DNA of 64,000 nucleotides from Epiperipatus broadwayi (lineage: Eukaryota > Onychophora > Udeonychophora > Euonychophora > Peripatidae). The stretch is taken from contig JAQFVV010006448.1 in the NCBI GenBank assembly GCA_028023455.1, forward strand, positions 897,431-961,430, given 5' to 3'. How positions within the stretch are numbered: position 1 is the first letter of the stretch; each line of letters starts with the position of its first letter. Below are positions 25,469 through 38,554 of the stretch, piece by piece. A program made the translations under genes and the position numbers. Below the pieces are notes generated by a model. It saw only the letters and a program-made list of their open reading frames with translations, was not told the DNA's origin and did no database searches.

Positions 25469-25833
25469 CTTTAGATTCAAAAACCAACTCAAGCAAAGCA
25501 TTTATCTAAAAGTTAATTATTAGAAGAAGATCTGAAACTTTTAGACACCTGCATGTCTTTAAAATCAGCTCTCCAACTGAAAAAATCATATGGGCCTGAA
25601 CTTCATTCAGATATTCCATATATTAGTAGGCTTAGCCATTTAATTTATCCTAAGCTGCAACAGCAAAATAATAATAGTAATAATAAAAAGTCAGATGTCA
25701 CATGACTTATATATAGCTTGCACTTACAAATATGTAAAATTAAAAGCATGCTAATTAGTTCTAAACAAGCTTTTTTATTTATGATAAATGCTACTACAAG
25801 AGAAGACACTCAAATCATTTTTATCTTGGATTG

Positions 25834-25886
25834 TCCCATTCCCAGACCGGTTTCGTCCTATGGGTATCTTCAGTGAGGAGTTGGGA
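25834..25886 (-). ncRNA. Hammerhead ribozyme A1-b, core intact but stem II damaged
   Basis: The minus strand reads CTGAAGA, then TACC, CATA, GGAC, and GAAAC followed by CGGTC and TGGGAATGGGA. All conserved core bases are present, including G8. The two outer pairs of stem II are lost compared with the GACC/GGTC version at 25416-25468. Predicted cleavage is after GGTC, between 25844 and 25845 on the plus-strand numbering. Confidence 0.78.
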
Positions 25887-26112
25887 CATTAGATTCAAAA
25901 AAACAACTCAAGCAAGGCATTTATCTAAAAGTTAATTGTTAGAAGAAGATCTGAAACTTTTAGACATATGCATGTCTTTAAAGTCAGCTCTCCAACTGAA
26001 AAAAATCATATGGGCCTGAACTTCATTCAGATACTCCATATATTAGAAGGCTTAGCCATTTAATTTAGCCAAAGCCCCAGCAGCAAAATAATAATAGTAA
26101 TAATAAAAAGTC

Positions 26113-26710
26113 TGGGGATGGGGACAATCCAAGATAAAAATGATTTGAATGCTTTCTCTTGTAGGAGCATTTATCATAAATAAAAAAAGCTTGTTTAGAG
26201 CTAATTAGCATACTCTTAATTTTACATATTTGTAAGTGAAAGCTATATATAAGTCATGTGACATCTGACTTTTTATTATTACTATTATTATTTTTCTGTT
26301 GGAGCTTTGTCTAAATTAAATGGCTAAGCCTACTAATATATGGAGTATCTGAATGAAGTTCAAGCCCAAATGATTTTTTCAGTTGGAGAGCTGACTTTAA
26401 AGACATGTAGATGTCTAAAAGATTCATATCTTCTTCTAACAATTAACTTTTAGATAAATGCTAGTTTTGAGTTGGTTTTTTGAATCTAATGTCCCAACTC
26501 CTCACTGAAAAGACCCATAGGTCGAAACCGGTCTGGGGTTGGGGACAATCCAAGATAAAAATGATTTGAATGCCTTCTCTTGTAGTAGCATTTATCATAA
26601 ATAAAAAAAAAGCTTGTTTAGAGCTAATTAGCATGCTCTTAATTTTACATATTTGTAAGTGCAAGATATATATATATATATAAGTCATGTGACATCTGAC
26701 TTTTTATTAT
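26113..26710 (+). mobile_element. Hammerhead units, family A1, plus strand (inverted relative to 25327-26112)
   Basis: The sequence restarts at TGGGGATGGGGACAATCC, exactly the bases that follow the predicted hammerhead cleavage site, and reads through a complete unit to the next site at 26533/26534, 421 bp later. A second partial unit follows and ends near 26710 in a CA/TA tract. Together with 25327-26112 it forms a large inverted repeat whose centre is the junction at 26112/26113. Confidence 0.85.
26492..26546 (+). ncRNA. Hammerhead ribozyme A1-c, G8 changed to A
   Basis: CTGAAAA at 26505-26511 is followed by stem II GACC/GGTC around CATA and by GAAAC at 26524-26528. Stem III is minimal (ACC/GGT) and cleavage is predicted after C26533. 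TGGGGTTGGGG downstream pairs with TCCCAACTCCTCA upstream as stem I. It shares the position-8 substitution with the copy at 25416-25468, which suggests that both descend from a non-cleaving source or that the change is tolerated. Confidence 0.75.
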
Positions 26711-26741
26711 ACGCACACACACACACATATATATATATATA
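26711..26741. repeat. Compound (CA)n(TA)n microsatellite
   Basis: A CA run followed by TA closes the family A1 cluster. The same CA-to-TA order recurs at 52409, 54430 and 57395. Confidence 0.9.
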
Positions 26742-29700
26742 ATGTTCACACCTTTAAATGGTTAATGTATTTCATTCATACTTTTTTATAACAGGGTTTG
26801 AATGTATATCTATAAATTTTTTCGCATCTATTAATTCAATCCATAATAACAATGGCAATAAACACTCTTTTGTATTCATTATTGCCTTTTACTTTCTTTA
26901 GTAATGGTATTTGAACCCAGCTAGTGTTACAATTGTGACATGTGCTTTGCACATGGTACTATTTAAATTTCTTACTTAAGTGTTTATGCTATCTTTTAAA
27001 AAAATAAGAGAAAAATGATACATAATAAAATTTACTGAGATATAAAGATATGTGTAAATTATACTATTCAAGTTTTGCTTAATTGATTTGATTAATCTAT
27101 TCAAGTAACTATGAGTACTTAGCATACAATTTTAGTGACATGAAGATGATTGTAATAGGTACCTTTAGAATTTAAAAATAAAATATGCTTATGAGATGAG
27201 AATTGGAGCTTAGCTCATGCTTAGTTTTAAAAAAATAAAGCTAAATAAAGTTTAGATATAGTGTAAGACTGACTAAAACTAATTTTTATGTTTAGAAAAT
27301 TATAAACTAGTTAGTTAAATTAATAATAATATAATGTTATTGTTAAATTAATTATTAGAATCTATTAATAATTTGTTTGAGTTATTGGCTGATTAGATCT
27401 CAAAATAATTAAATAAAGTTAGTTTATTTTAAAAAGTATTGAAGTTATTTACAAATGCTTAGGTTAACTATTAAACAGATTGAATTTAAAAGGATAGAAA
27501 GTAATTCCAGTATGTGTGTGTATTAGTATGTATGCATGTTGGTTTATAAATGTTATTGATTATAAGTGAATTTAAGTTTATTTATTTATTTAATATATTT
27601 ATAGTTAATTCAGTATTAAAAGAGTTTAAAATAAAGGAATATAAGAGCTTCTTATAAACAAAAGATATAATTTATAAAAGTAATAATTTAAAAATAATAA
27701 TTGTATTATTCATTTTATTGTTTTATTTTTATTATTATTTAATAACTTTAAAAGTAAAAGTCAATTAAAAAACTAATGGAAATTTTCAAATTATCATGTG
27801 ATAACTGGAAATAGATCAGTGTTATGCAATTTATTATTTAGTCACTGGTTGTAGTGAAAATAATCAATACTAGAGGTCAGAATAAAGGTATGGCTAATTA
27901 AAATGCCCATCAAAATAGAGATGAAAATATGGGATTTTTAGAGTGTGTGGGAGTTTTGCTCTTCTCTTTGTGTTTTTGCTATTTGTTTTATCCAAGTAAT
28001 CTTCAGCAAGAAAGTATTAAGATTTACTTTCAAGTTTTATTGAAAATTAGTAGTGATATTTTTTATAAACTTTTATTATTTGTTAAATAATTATGTGTGG
28101 CTAGAAAACAAGAAGTTATTAAGTCTTTCCATGCTTTAGCCTAATCGGGACACTTTCAAAGAAATTGGAAAAATGCTTATGAAAAAGTGGTGTTGTCTAT
28201 TGAAAAATCGTAGCCAGCATGCATGAATGGAGACCTAAAGAAAGTAAAGGTAGAATGTTCTACTGTACTGGACCATTTCTGTTGTTTATTCCTTACCTTT
28301 AATGAAATACTATTAAAATTCACCATCGACTTTTAAGATTTAAGTTAAAATTAAAGAAAATAATGCTTCAATGAAATTTAACTTTATCTAAATCAGAATT
28401 GATTAACTCTTAATAACTAGAGTAATAATAATGTTTTATCATTCTCTTTATAATGGCATTAAATGCTGACTTTTTTAAATTATCAAAAACTTTATTATAT
28501 TTAATCTCTAAGAAATTAATTACATTAATGTCTCTAAGAGAATATGTTTAATGTGGAATGTGTTGATGTATTGATATGAAGTCTTTACAAAGATATTACT
28601 TCAAATGAACAATAATAATAAATAGAAAAAAAACGTATAATTTTAAATATATTATGGATTATGAAAACCATTCAAACTGCTTGTTTTAAAATGAAAGTAA
28701 TTTATTAATTACTATCATTAGTTAAGTACTTTCGAATAAATAAAAATAATGATAATATGCAATGCTCTTTTTAGAATAAATGAACTGTTAATTTCCTAAA
28801 TGTATCCATGGAAAATAATAAAGAAAATATCCCTAATTATATATCTGTTGCTGGAATGAAAATAAAAAAATAAGCTATAGTGAACTCTATGAAATAAATT
28901 TATAAGTGAATGAAAATGGATTTGAATCTGGTGCAGTAAATCTTTAAGTGTTATTATTTTGTATACCATGTGCCCCCAGAAAGTCATGAATGCTTGTATT
29001 ATTTGAAAATGTAACAATGTATGGATGCATTTGTTTCTAAAAATGATTCACTGTTCAAAGGACATTGTTTCTCATGTCAAGTAGCTCACTGTGCAAAATG
29101 TTGGATAAAAAACAATGGATGTTTTTTGTTTTGTTTTTTTTTAAAAAAAAGAAAGTAATAATTTTATTATTTATTCTATTTTAATATTATACAAAAGTGT
29201 TTTTTTAAATTGTATGGTAACATTTATGCATTTTATTCTTATGTTGGTTAAGGCAAAATTTATACATTTTTTATTATTATTTTGGATTAAAGTAAATTAT
29301 ATATATATATGTCCAGGTAAAGATACGTATTTTTTTTTACATTTGCTTGTAATATTTTATTAATACACAATTTATGGGTAAACAACCAATATCTGGTTTA
29401 TCAGAAGCTCATGAAAATTTCAACTATTATAATATAATAATTTTATTATGAGGTTATTAATATGATAATGTATTTATTATTATACTTAGTATTTTTGCAT
29501 TTGCTCTTTATGTTGACATTATTTTTTAAATATTATGTTGCTATTAACTAAATCAGTGTATTTCTTATTACTTGTAAAATTTATTATGCTAATTAAAGTA
29601 TTTTTAAAGTCCTTTTGAATTGTATTTATTTGTTGGTGTTGTACATTATGCAGTGTATGCATTTAGAGATAGAAACTTTATTTCTCTAGTTTTTCAGTTA

Positions 29701-31975
29701 TATTTTTTATGTTGCCATGGTTATGCCAAGGATATATGCTAGTCCCATTTTATAATTGTGGGATGCATGTGATTTTATGCATGTTGTGTTTTAATCATAT
29801 TGTGACTAGGATGATTTGAGAGTTGCTCTCCCTAATGGTTAGTATTTTTTTCATGAGAGGATTATATTTTGATATCTTATTATTGTCTTTTGTGTTTATC
29901 TAGCATAGCTAGATCCTTAGATAGGATTTTTTTTTGATTTATATTCCATTTTTTATGTGTTAGAATCTTGTTCACACATATATTTACTTGAGAAAAGGTG
30001 TTGAAATATGCCATTTCTTATTTTCCAGTACTGTATTTGTGGCTCTGAAAAGCTTTTCCCTCATGAAGATATCAAGTTTATATTCCACCAAGGTGAGGTG
30101 AAGTTAATAGATGTTTTAAAATTATTATGGCAATTGATAAGTTAGAATTTGAAGTGTATAGTCATGTCAGGGATACTTTTCTATTCATAGTGTAAAGTAA
30201 TATATGTATTGTGCTGTTGTGTCTTGCCAGCAGTTTATAAGAAAGCCAACAAATATGTTTAATAATTTAATTTTAATGTATGAGAATAGCATAATAAAAG
30301 ATGCAATATGTGATTATTATCATCCAGAAGTATTTAATCAATGGATTGGTAAGACAATTAAAGATTTAAATAATTTATTATGTGGACATAGAAAAAATCT
30401 AGAATGTTGTGTGCATGGCTAAAAAGTTTTACAATCTGATTGTTATTAAGTTAACAAAATGTCAGACAATACTTTTGTTATCTATGTGTTGTATGATAAT
30501 TAGTATTATCATGACAATCTGCTAAAAAATGTTTAGCCATATATCAATTAAGGGTTAATTTTTTTTTAATCTTAATGCTATAAATAGAGAATTATTAGTT
30601 AATATGCTAATCAATAGTAGCCAAATTGACATGAAACTATGTCTTTGATATTATTGTAAATTATGTTTTAAAGGCCTCAGTAAATGATTATTCTATAACA
30701 ATAGAAAGCATGAATATTATGTCTAAAAGTAAGTCAATAAGATGTCAAATTATTTTACTTTGAAATAAGTGTTTAATAGAATAAAATAGGGTTTAGGCAA
30801 ATTAGGTGTTTAGCCAAAAAATAATAAGTTCTACTTAACAGAACTATCCAAATGTTTGTAAATAATCAATTGATGTGCAAATTGATAGGCAATTATTTAT
30901 GCATCTTGTACAATAAGACTGTGTCTATATTTGCAGATGATCTTTCTTCTTTATAAAATCTTTGTTATTAAATTTTGTATAAAGTGAATTTAATGTCAAC
31001 TATAAATAAATGTGTCTTATTGTCATTAAATGTTAGTCTTCGTCTCTATATATGATATCTTGAGTCCTTAATTATTAATTATGTTATAGAAATCTTGGTT
31101 TAAATCAGATAAGCAATCTTCATAAGATACATATTCAAACATAAAAATGCAAAGTTGCATAAAAATTACAATTCCAAAGGTTGGAGTTGCATTTAAAATA
31201 AAACCATTTATTTGGTTTACTTTTAATTGATTTTAATTTAAGACTGAATATTATTTAATTATTCTACAAATAAAGATTACATTATTTCAAAAGTTGTCTT
31301 GAAATTACTTCATTGATGAGTATTAAAATGATGTAAAAGGTACCCTTTTCCTTCTAGATACTCAAATGTCATCCTGGGTAAAGACTATGATTTTTACAAA
31401 TTATGTTGTTTTATGCATTTGTTAGTTAAATTACATATTTCTTTAATTAATTATTATTATAGCATGTTGGGGATACATTAACTTATAAGCGAAATGTATA
31501 TATTCTTTAGTCTATTAGAAAGTCAATCATTTATTCAACAACATGATTATCACATATAATTTTATGATTATCCAAATTACTTTTATTGTTGAAAATATCA
31601 ATAATGTGATACTAACAAATCAATTACAGTTAATTTATATAAGTTAAACCAGATCAGATCATGACAGCTTTATTTGGTGATTAACAGTTATTTTCAGATT
31701 TTTTAAGAGGCTATAATAGAAGAAGTTATTTTAATATTCTATATGATATGCAAAGTACCAATGCTACTTGAGTATGCATTTTTAATATTGAGGCATTTTG
31801 GTAGATTTAAAATTTTGTATAAGAATGAGTGAGGTTTCTCCTTCTCTTAATTTGTTTGTCTATTGTGATAATATGCATTTGTCATTATTTTAATTCCCTT
31901 TTATTTTAATGTATGTCTTGGTAGTAAGTATAATTATAATACACAAAGTACTGAGCTTAGCCAAAGGACATTATC
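26742..31975. other. Long AT-rich stretch without recognisable genes
   Basis: More than 5 kb without a supported feature. Short ORFs at 28796-29017 (minus) and 30204-30422 (plus, 72 residues, several Cys) are not assignable to a family and fall within the chance range for this composition. A possible reversed B-box (GGTATTTGAACCC at about 26907) has no partner. Confidence 0.5.
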
Positions 31976-32180
31976 ATTATCAGGATGGTGGAGTATACTG
32001 TGTAGATTATTAGCTTGCTGTTATTCATCAGGGCAGAACACATATATGTATATGTAAGCTTTAAACCACCAAACACCACACGATCACCATTCTTTAAGCT
32101 TACAAAAGCTGTTTATACATAGGCAAAGCTCTCTATTGATTACTCTGGCTCACAGTTGTATGGAGAGTTCTTTCTTTGTA
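31976..32180 (-). mobile_element. Decayed family A3-like hammerhead unit fragment
   Basis: The minus strand contains CCCTGATGAATAACAGC near 32030, and the plus strand has AGGCAAAGCTCTCTATTGATTACTCTGGCT near 32122 in two matching pieces. These resemble the 43.3-43.9 kb units (CCCTGATGAAGCC; AGGCAAAACTCTCTAT). The GAAA box is no longer recognisable. Homology is inferred by eye and weak. Confidence 0.35.
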
Positions 32181-32986
32181 TATATAAGCTTTATATGCAG
32201 AGATAGAGTTAAAGTTAATTGTATTGTGATAGAGTGAGCAATATGATCATGTGAAACTTAACAGTGGCTGTTCATTTGAAGATGCTTCATAATTATGTAA
32301 AGAGTATCATGTGATCAGATGGTCTATTTGTTGAGTGAAATTCTGATTAGTTGATCATGGATAAACAGAACACAGTTAATAGGATTAAGACTAATTTCAC
32401 TGTAGAATATGATGAACTGGATTAATTTCCAAAAGTAAAAACAAGTGAAGATGATATCCATGAAATTTGATATCATTATTTCCACATTTATATATTGTAA
32501 AGATCTATTGTCAGATTGGTGATAGAAAAAATAATGTTGCATTCATACCATTGAAAATCTGATGATGAAAAGCCCAAATCCCATGCTGATGCCAATATTA
32601 TTGCACTGATTATATGTAAAATTTTAATGTGTTGATATTAAATATGCACACACTATATAATTGAAAGTCGAGTTCAAATCCCTTATATTTACAATTAGGC
32701 TCCAAATATGTGAAGAGTGCCTGTATTTCAAATATTTACACATTAAGCATGCATCCTGCCCATCCCTTCTCTATGTATTTAAATGAATAAGGTCCTATAC
32801 ATGAGTGGTCAGAGTGATGTGATGTCAACATGGGCATGACAATAATATTGGTATCAGCATGGGATTTGGACTTTCCATCATCAGATTTTCAACAGTATGT
32901 TTGGCTGAAGAATTGGAGGTTGGAGTGGATTGAAGCTTGTCTATTAAAGTATGAAGATTTGCCATCTTAATATAAACTTAGCACTG

Positions 32987-32988
<2 letters not shown>

Positions 32989-33053
<65 letters not shown>
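32989..33053. repeat. (TA)n microsatellite inside family B unit
   Basis: About 32 TA units at the same place within the unit as the tract at 51460-51507, so the microsatellite grew from an internal TA stretch of the element. Confidence 0.97.
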
Positions 33054-33055
<2 letters not shown>

Positions 33056-33063
33056 GAGATGAT

Positions 33064-33118
33064 AATCTGGACCAACTGGTGAGTGCTGGTTTATCATGAA
33101 ATACTTATATTGATTGAT
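33064..33118 (+). ncRNA. Hammerhead ribozyme, family B, degraded
   Basis: AATCTGGACCAA precedes CTGGTGA (33076-33082), in which core A6 is G. A weakened stem II, TGCT/ATCA around GGTTT, leads to GAAAT and the stem III series ATA CT TAT A. The following TTGATTGATT only partly restores stem I. Compare the intact copies at 50803, 51277 and 51540. Confidence 0.6.
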
Positions 33119-33384
33119 TATTTATATTTTCTACATATATGTGGTCATGTGTATTAGTGGTATGAGATAGTATGAATAATTGAAGGGTGCTTGAAAGTCT
33201 GAGTTCATATTTCCTATATTTAATTTAGATTATCTACTTTAGCATTTAAAATGTTTTACTTTTTTTTTAATTTAAAAAATATTCAATTTGCTGCAGTTAC
33301 ATGACTAATCAAAAATAGCAGTACTACAGCATTAAATAAACTTATACAACGATTAAGTCTAACAGATCATCAAATGAATTGACC

Positions 33385-33480
33385 TGTGTGATTTAGTGCA
33401 GTGGTAGAATATCATACTATAGAGTATAAGGTACTTAGATCATTTTCAGTGCTGGCATTTCCATTGCTAGAACTTATATT
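33385..33480 (+). mobile_element. tRNA-derived SINE-like fragment (second family), copy 1
   Basis: TTAGTGCAGTGGTAGAAT near 33393 matches a tRNA A-box region, and GGTACTTAGATCATTTTC is a degenerate B-box about 40 bases later. A related sequence is at 60595-60690. Confidence 0.5.
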
Positions 33481-34791
<1,311 letters not shown>

Positions 34792-36214
34792 TACATATAA
34801 TTAGTTTTGTGATAAAACAATTTACTGAGCAAAAATACATCAAAACATTTCTTATTACATATAAGACTTTTAAAAAGTTCTAATAAATAAATATCCCCCT
34901 ACCCCCCTTCAACTTATGTATATACACAAAATGAATTAAAATTAGATTAAAAGTATAAACTTTAGCGTAAAGACTTTTATTCCATATGAACCCTAAATAA
35001 TTTCTTATATGCTAATATAGAAAAAAAAATGTCTTAAGAACAAAAATAGAATTTTAAATTGTGTTAGGAGCATAATATATTATAGTCATATGTCTTGTGT
35101 ACGTTTTACTCGTCGTCGTAAGGATTGAATCAGTTATTCTGTTCAACTAATACAAAAATGAAAAGTATATTTGCTCTTTAGATGTATATTTTGTATACAT
35201 GTTTATAAATAGTAATTTATTTTTCACATGCACACACGCACATATACTAAATTGGTAAAAAATCTTTTTAGATAATAGATAAACCAGCAGTCTAACTTGC
35301 TCATGAATAATTTTTTAATTTGAACTTTTTTCTGATTTTAAGCTGGTTTAGCATTTTTTTTATATAGCTGACTCATTGACAATCAAACTAGATCTTTAAT
35401 TTTGGGTGAAAATTTTGTTTTATTTAATTTTTTTTTATCAATTCAACAATGATAAAAAAACTACAACTGAATACTCTCATTTTACTGCGAGCATTATTTC
35501 TAATGAATGATGTCTTCACATTTATTTAGAAAATCCATTTTAGAATGTTTGCATTTTATCTACATATAAATTTAAAAATAAACTTACAAACTTGGTTTAT
35601 TTTATCAATATTATGAATATTGTAACTAAATTTCTATGTCATCAAATATTTTGATTAATTTAATGAATGAATGAATTAATTAATTTTTTATCTGCATAAA
35701 TTCATCTTTTCCTTCAACTTTTGTTTTATTCAACAAGTTTTATCTCTCTATGAAACTTTTACATTTTTAATGAAATTCTTAAAAGTAAAATATGAATAAT
35801 TAATATATTTAAATTAACTAAGTGTATGTTAATTACTCATGATGTAGTGATTAAAGAAAGGTTCTCTTCATCATTTACAAAATACATACAAACAAGCATA
35901 TAAATAAATACAGATGCTAAATTCACAAGTATTAGATACTTATAAAAATATTTTCTACATTTTTCAGGATTAAGTAAAAAAAAAGAGAGAGAAAGCAAAC
36001 AGTTTTTTTATAACCGTTGTGAAAGCTATTTTATAAAAGTAATGCATCTTTCTTTGCATATTAATATATATAAAAGACACATTTTGGGGGTTCATCCATG
36101 TTAAAAAATACCAACGTTGCGACTTGATCACACAAATTATCCACAGGGTGATAAAAGGTAGAAAGACGGTTGTAGAGGCGCTACAATCACCGATTTTAAA
36201 AAGAAAAAACCTTA
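34792..36214. other. AT-rich stretch without recognisable features
   Basis: No coding motif, ribozyme core or long repeat was seen in about 1.4 kb. Only homopolymers and short GAATGAATTAAT-type runs occur. Confidence 0.5.
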
Positions 36215-37560
36215 AAGTTCCACATTAGCAAAAATGTTAAATTAAGAATGTTTTTTTTAAAAAAATCTTTCCAAATAGGAGGAAGTTTGCATGTATTATC
36301 TCATTTATTGATACAATTTCTGGACTTTTAAGTATTTCAATGGCTTCTCTAATTTTGCACTGGTAGAGATGATCACATCTCCCTGGTACTAAAAAAATAA
36401 ATTTTATAACCTGAATGTATAGTATGGAGTGAGAGTGCTAATGATGATGAGTGTTATTTATATTACTCATATCTATGTAAGAAGTTTTACAATCTTCACA
36501 TGAGATTTGATAAACATCATGAGATTCAAGAGGAATTGAATCCTTAGACTTGGTTATTATATTGCTGATGTTTTGATGAGTAGAAAATTGTTATATCTAT
36601 ATGATAGCATTTTAATATACATCTAATACTGTCTGTAGTTCCTTTTACATATGGAACACAAATCCTAATAGCTGATTTGTCATTTTTTTGTTTCCTATTT
36701 TGTCCATTTTGGGTTTGAAATATTTTTTTTTTATAAATTTATAATTATAACTATTTGCTAATAAAACACTGTTAATATGATTTATTTCTTCTTTCAGATG
36801 TGACTTATCTGAAAGATTAATTGCTTTATTTAAAAGAGTTTTGGCTACAAAAACTATCTGACTTGAGTGATGATGAAAATGTAAATGTAAATATCTGTCC
36901 ATGTGTGTATTCTTTTTGTAAATCAAAAAAGATAAACTATTTGGTGTTTCTGGTGACTAAAACATCAAGAAAAGGGAGTTTGCCATCAAATGATGCCTCC
37001 ATTGTAAATTTAATATGAGGATGCATATTTTTTAAATGTAAGAAAAAATCATCTAAATTATTTTTTCCATGTTGCCATATGGCAAAAGTGTCATCTATGT
37101 GTCTAAGTCAAATAAGAGGTTTTAAAGATGATGATTCTAAAACACGAGTTTCTATATTTTCCATGAATAAATCAGTTATTACTCCTTAGAGAGTGAGCTC
37201 ATAGGAGTACCAAAAACTTGTCTGTAATGCTGTCCATTGTATACAAAATATGTGTTCAAGAGACAATGTTTAATCAAAGCAATAATATGGTCTGGTAAAT
37301 TGCAACATTGTGAAATTATATTTAAAGCTTCAGCAAGTGGAATGTTTATAAACAAAGGCAGGACATCAAAATTGATCAGAATGACATTAGCATTAATTTA
37401 AAATTTTTTTAAAACAGAAATAAAATGAAAAGAGTTTTTAGTGTATGATTTAATAGATAGAATTGTAGGTTTAATGAAATCTGATAAATATCTAGCTAAA
37501 ATATGAGTTGGAGAACCTATTGCACTTACTATTGCACGAAGGGGGTATTTGGTTTGTGAA
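36215..37560 (-). pseudogene. Penelope-like element (PLE-2): reverse transcriptase and GIY-YIG endonuclease
   Basis: Read on the minus strand, this is the same family as PLE-1 but with more RT. Near 37390-37340 is INFDVLPLFINIPL (motif A, catalytic Asp), then QVFGTPMSSLSKE near 37200 (motif B), then LRHIDDTFAIWQHG near 37100 (motif C, Asp pair kept). IYKKNTHMDRYLHL (thumb) begins the open part at 36926-36645. The endonuclease part at about 36560-36265 is the counterpart of PLE-1's GVYQISC segment, with YIG-region and C-terminal residues visible in broken frames. Several stops and shifts interrupt it, so it is older than PLE-1. It heads a group of three PLE fragments in alternating orientations up to 39.3 kb. 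Confidence 0.87.
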
Positions 37561-37879
37561 TTTTTGCAAAAGAGAGGGTATATATAAATTGTAAATCAAA
37601 AATGCCAATTATGCATAATCTGGCAAGTTTTAGATCTTTTTTTGTTTCGTAATGAAAAATTGTCATTATCAAAGTGATAAACTGAAAAACATTGACATAT
37701 TTTCCAAGAGATAGCTTGATGTTGGTTATAAAATTGAACAAATAAGCAATACTTTATGTCAATTTAAAAAAAAGTTATAATGGTTTAAAGGAAATGAAGA
37801 TTAATAGTAAACAATGGATATCTACTCTATTTATTTCAAATCCACAAGTGAATTTTTTTAAGGATATATATATAAGAAT

Positions 37880-38290
37880 GTGTTTAATGTTTCTTTCTAT
37901 GTTCCAAACAATATTAATAAATTAGTCAATAATTCTAAGGATATCATACCTGTCAAGCAGAAAAGTAATGTTATATATCAATTTTTTTGTGATTGTATGC
38001 TATCATATATAGGTTAATCTAGGTACAGTATTGAGAAGAGATTTAGGGCACATGGATTGTTATATAAGTGTGTAAAAGTAAAAATAATGATGATTTAATG
38101 TCTCCTTCAATTTTCTTTGATCATGAAAAAACATGTAAATATAAATTTAAATTTGTTTTTGAAAATGTGAAAATTGTCCATGAAAAAAAGAAACCATAAT
38201 AAAAGAAAAATTAATGAGGCAATTTTTATAAATAGGAAAAAAAGCATTTAATAAATAGACAAGCTGCTAACATTAAAATATGAGTTTTGT
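37880..38290 (+). pseudogene. Penelope-like element (PLE-3): linker and GIY-YIG endonuclease fragment
   Basis: In the frame around 37900-38110 the plus strand encodes NNSKDIIPVKQKSN, then VIYQFFCDC followed by LSYIG, i.e. the GIY-YIG pair with two cysteines spaced as in PLEs, then SRYSIEKRFRAHG after an in-frame stop. Further on FDHEKTCKYKFKF resembles the C-terminal region of PLE-4. It lacks the RT and is heavily decayed. It lies tail to tail with PLE-4 and 320 bp from PLE-2. Confidence 0.7.
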
Positions 38291-38554
38291 CGGATTTGAA
38301 TTGATAACGTTTGCTTCTGCTTTTTTTTTTTTTTAGTTTAATGGCAGTTGAGGCAGGTTTAAAAAAATAACTGAAAGTACTTCTGTGGATTTAAGGATTG
38401 TTTCTAATAGTTTGTTACTGTTAAATTGATTATATATATATATATAATATTACAAATCGATGTCTGTATTTCTTCAAAATAATATACGTAAATTTATAAA
38501 TAAATATTTGAAAATACAGTAATTAAAAGTTTATAAAAATTATATGTATAACTG

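Larger units (their letters stand above)
25327..26112 (-). mobile_element. Tandem pair of hammerhead units, family A1, minus strand
   Basis: Two successive copies of one unit run on the minus strand. Each begins (plus-strand view) with GCATGCTAATTAG, has AACAAGCTTTTT, then the reverse-complement hammerhead, then ATTTATCTAAAAGTTAATT, and ends with AATAATAAAAAGTC. The predicted cleavage sites lie at 25426/25427 and 25844/25845, 418 bp apart. No ORF is present. Tandem hammerhead-bearing units of this size fit either PLE pLTRs that have lost the gene or retrozymes, which are non-autonomous and thought to depend on PLE enzymes. The right end, at 26112, abuts an oppositely oriented copy. Confidence 0.85.
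32540..33240. mobile_element. Inverted hammerhead units, family B
   Basis: Positions about 32800-33240 read in the same direction as the plus unit at 51340-51690. CATCATCAGATTTTCAA is followed by GGAGTG-type sequence, TTAAAGTATGAAG, a (TA)n tract, then the hammerhead with CTGGTGA and GAAAT, then GTGTATTAGTGG. Positions 32540-32830 carry part of the same unit in reverse (AAAATCTGATGATG near 32563, CCCATGCTGATGCCAA near 32580). The two meet near 32700-32800. No ORF is present. Confidence 0.65.

Noticed and set aside
30204-30422. 72-residue Cys-containing ORF as a host exon
   Set aside because: No conserved cysteine spacing, splice context or homologous copy could be identified.
32563-32600. 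A second CTGATGA motif in family B (CTGATGATGGAAAGTCC-like, also near 50980 and 51365) as a further hammerhead
   Set aside because: GGA/TCC could form stem II, but the GAAA box does not follow; the next bases are AAATCC, and no stem III with a cleavage triplet is evident.
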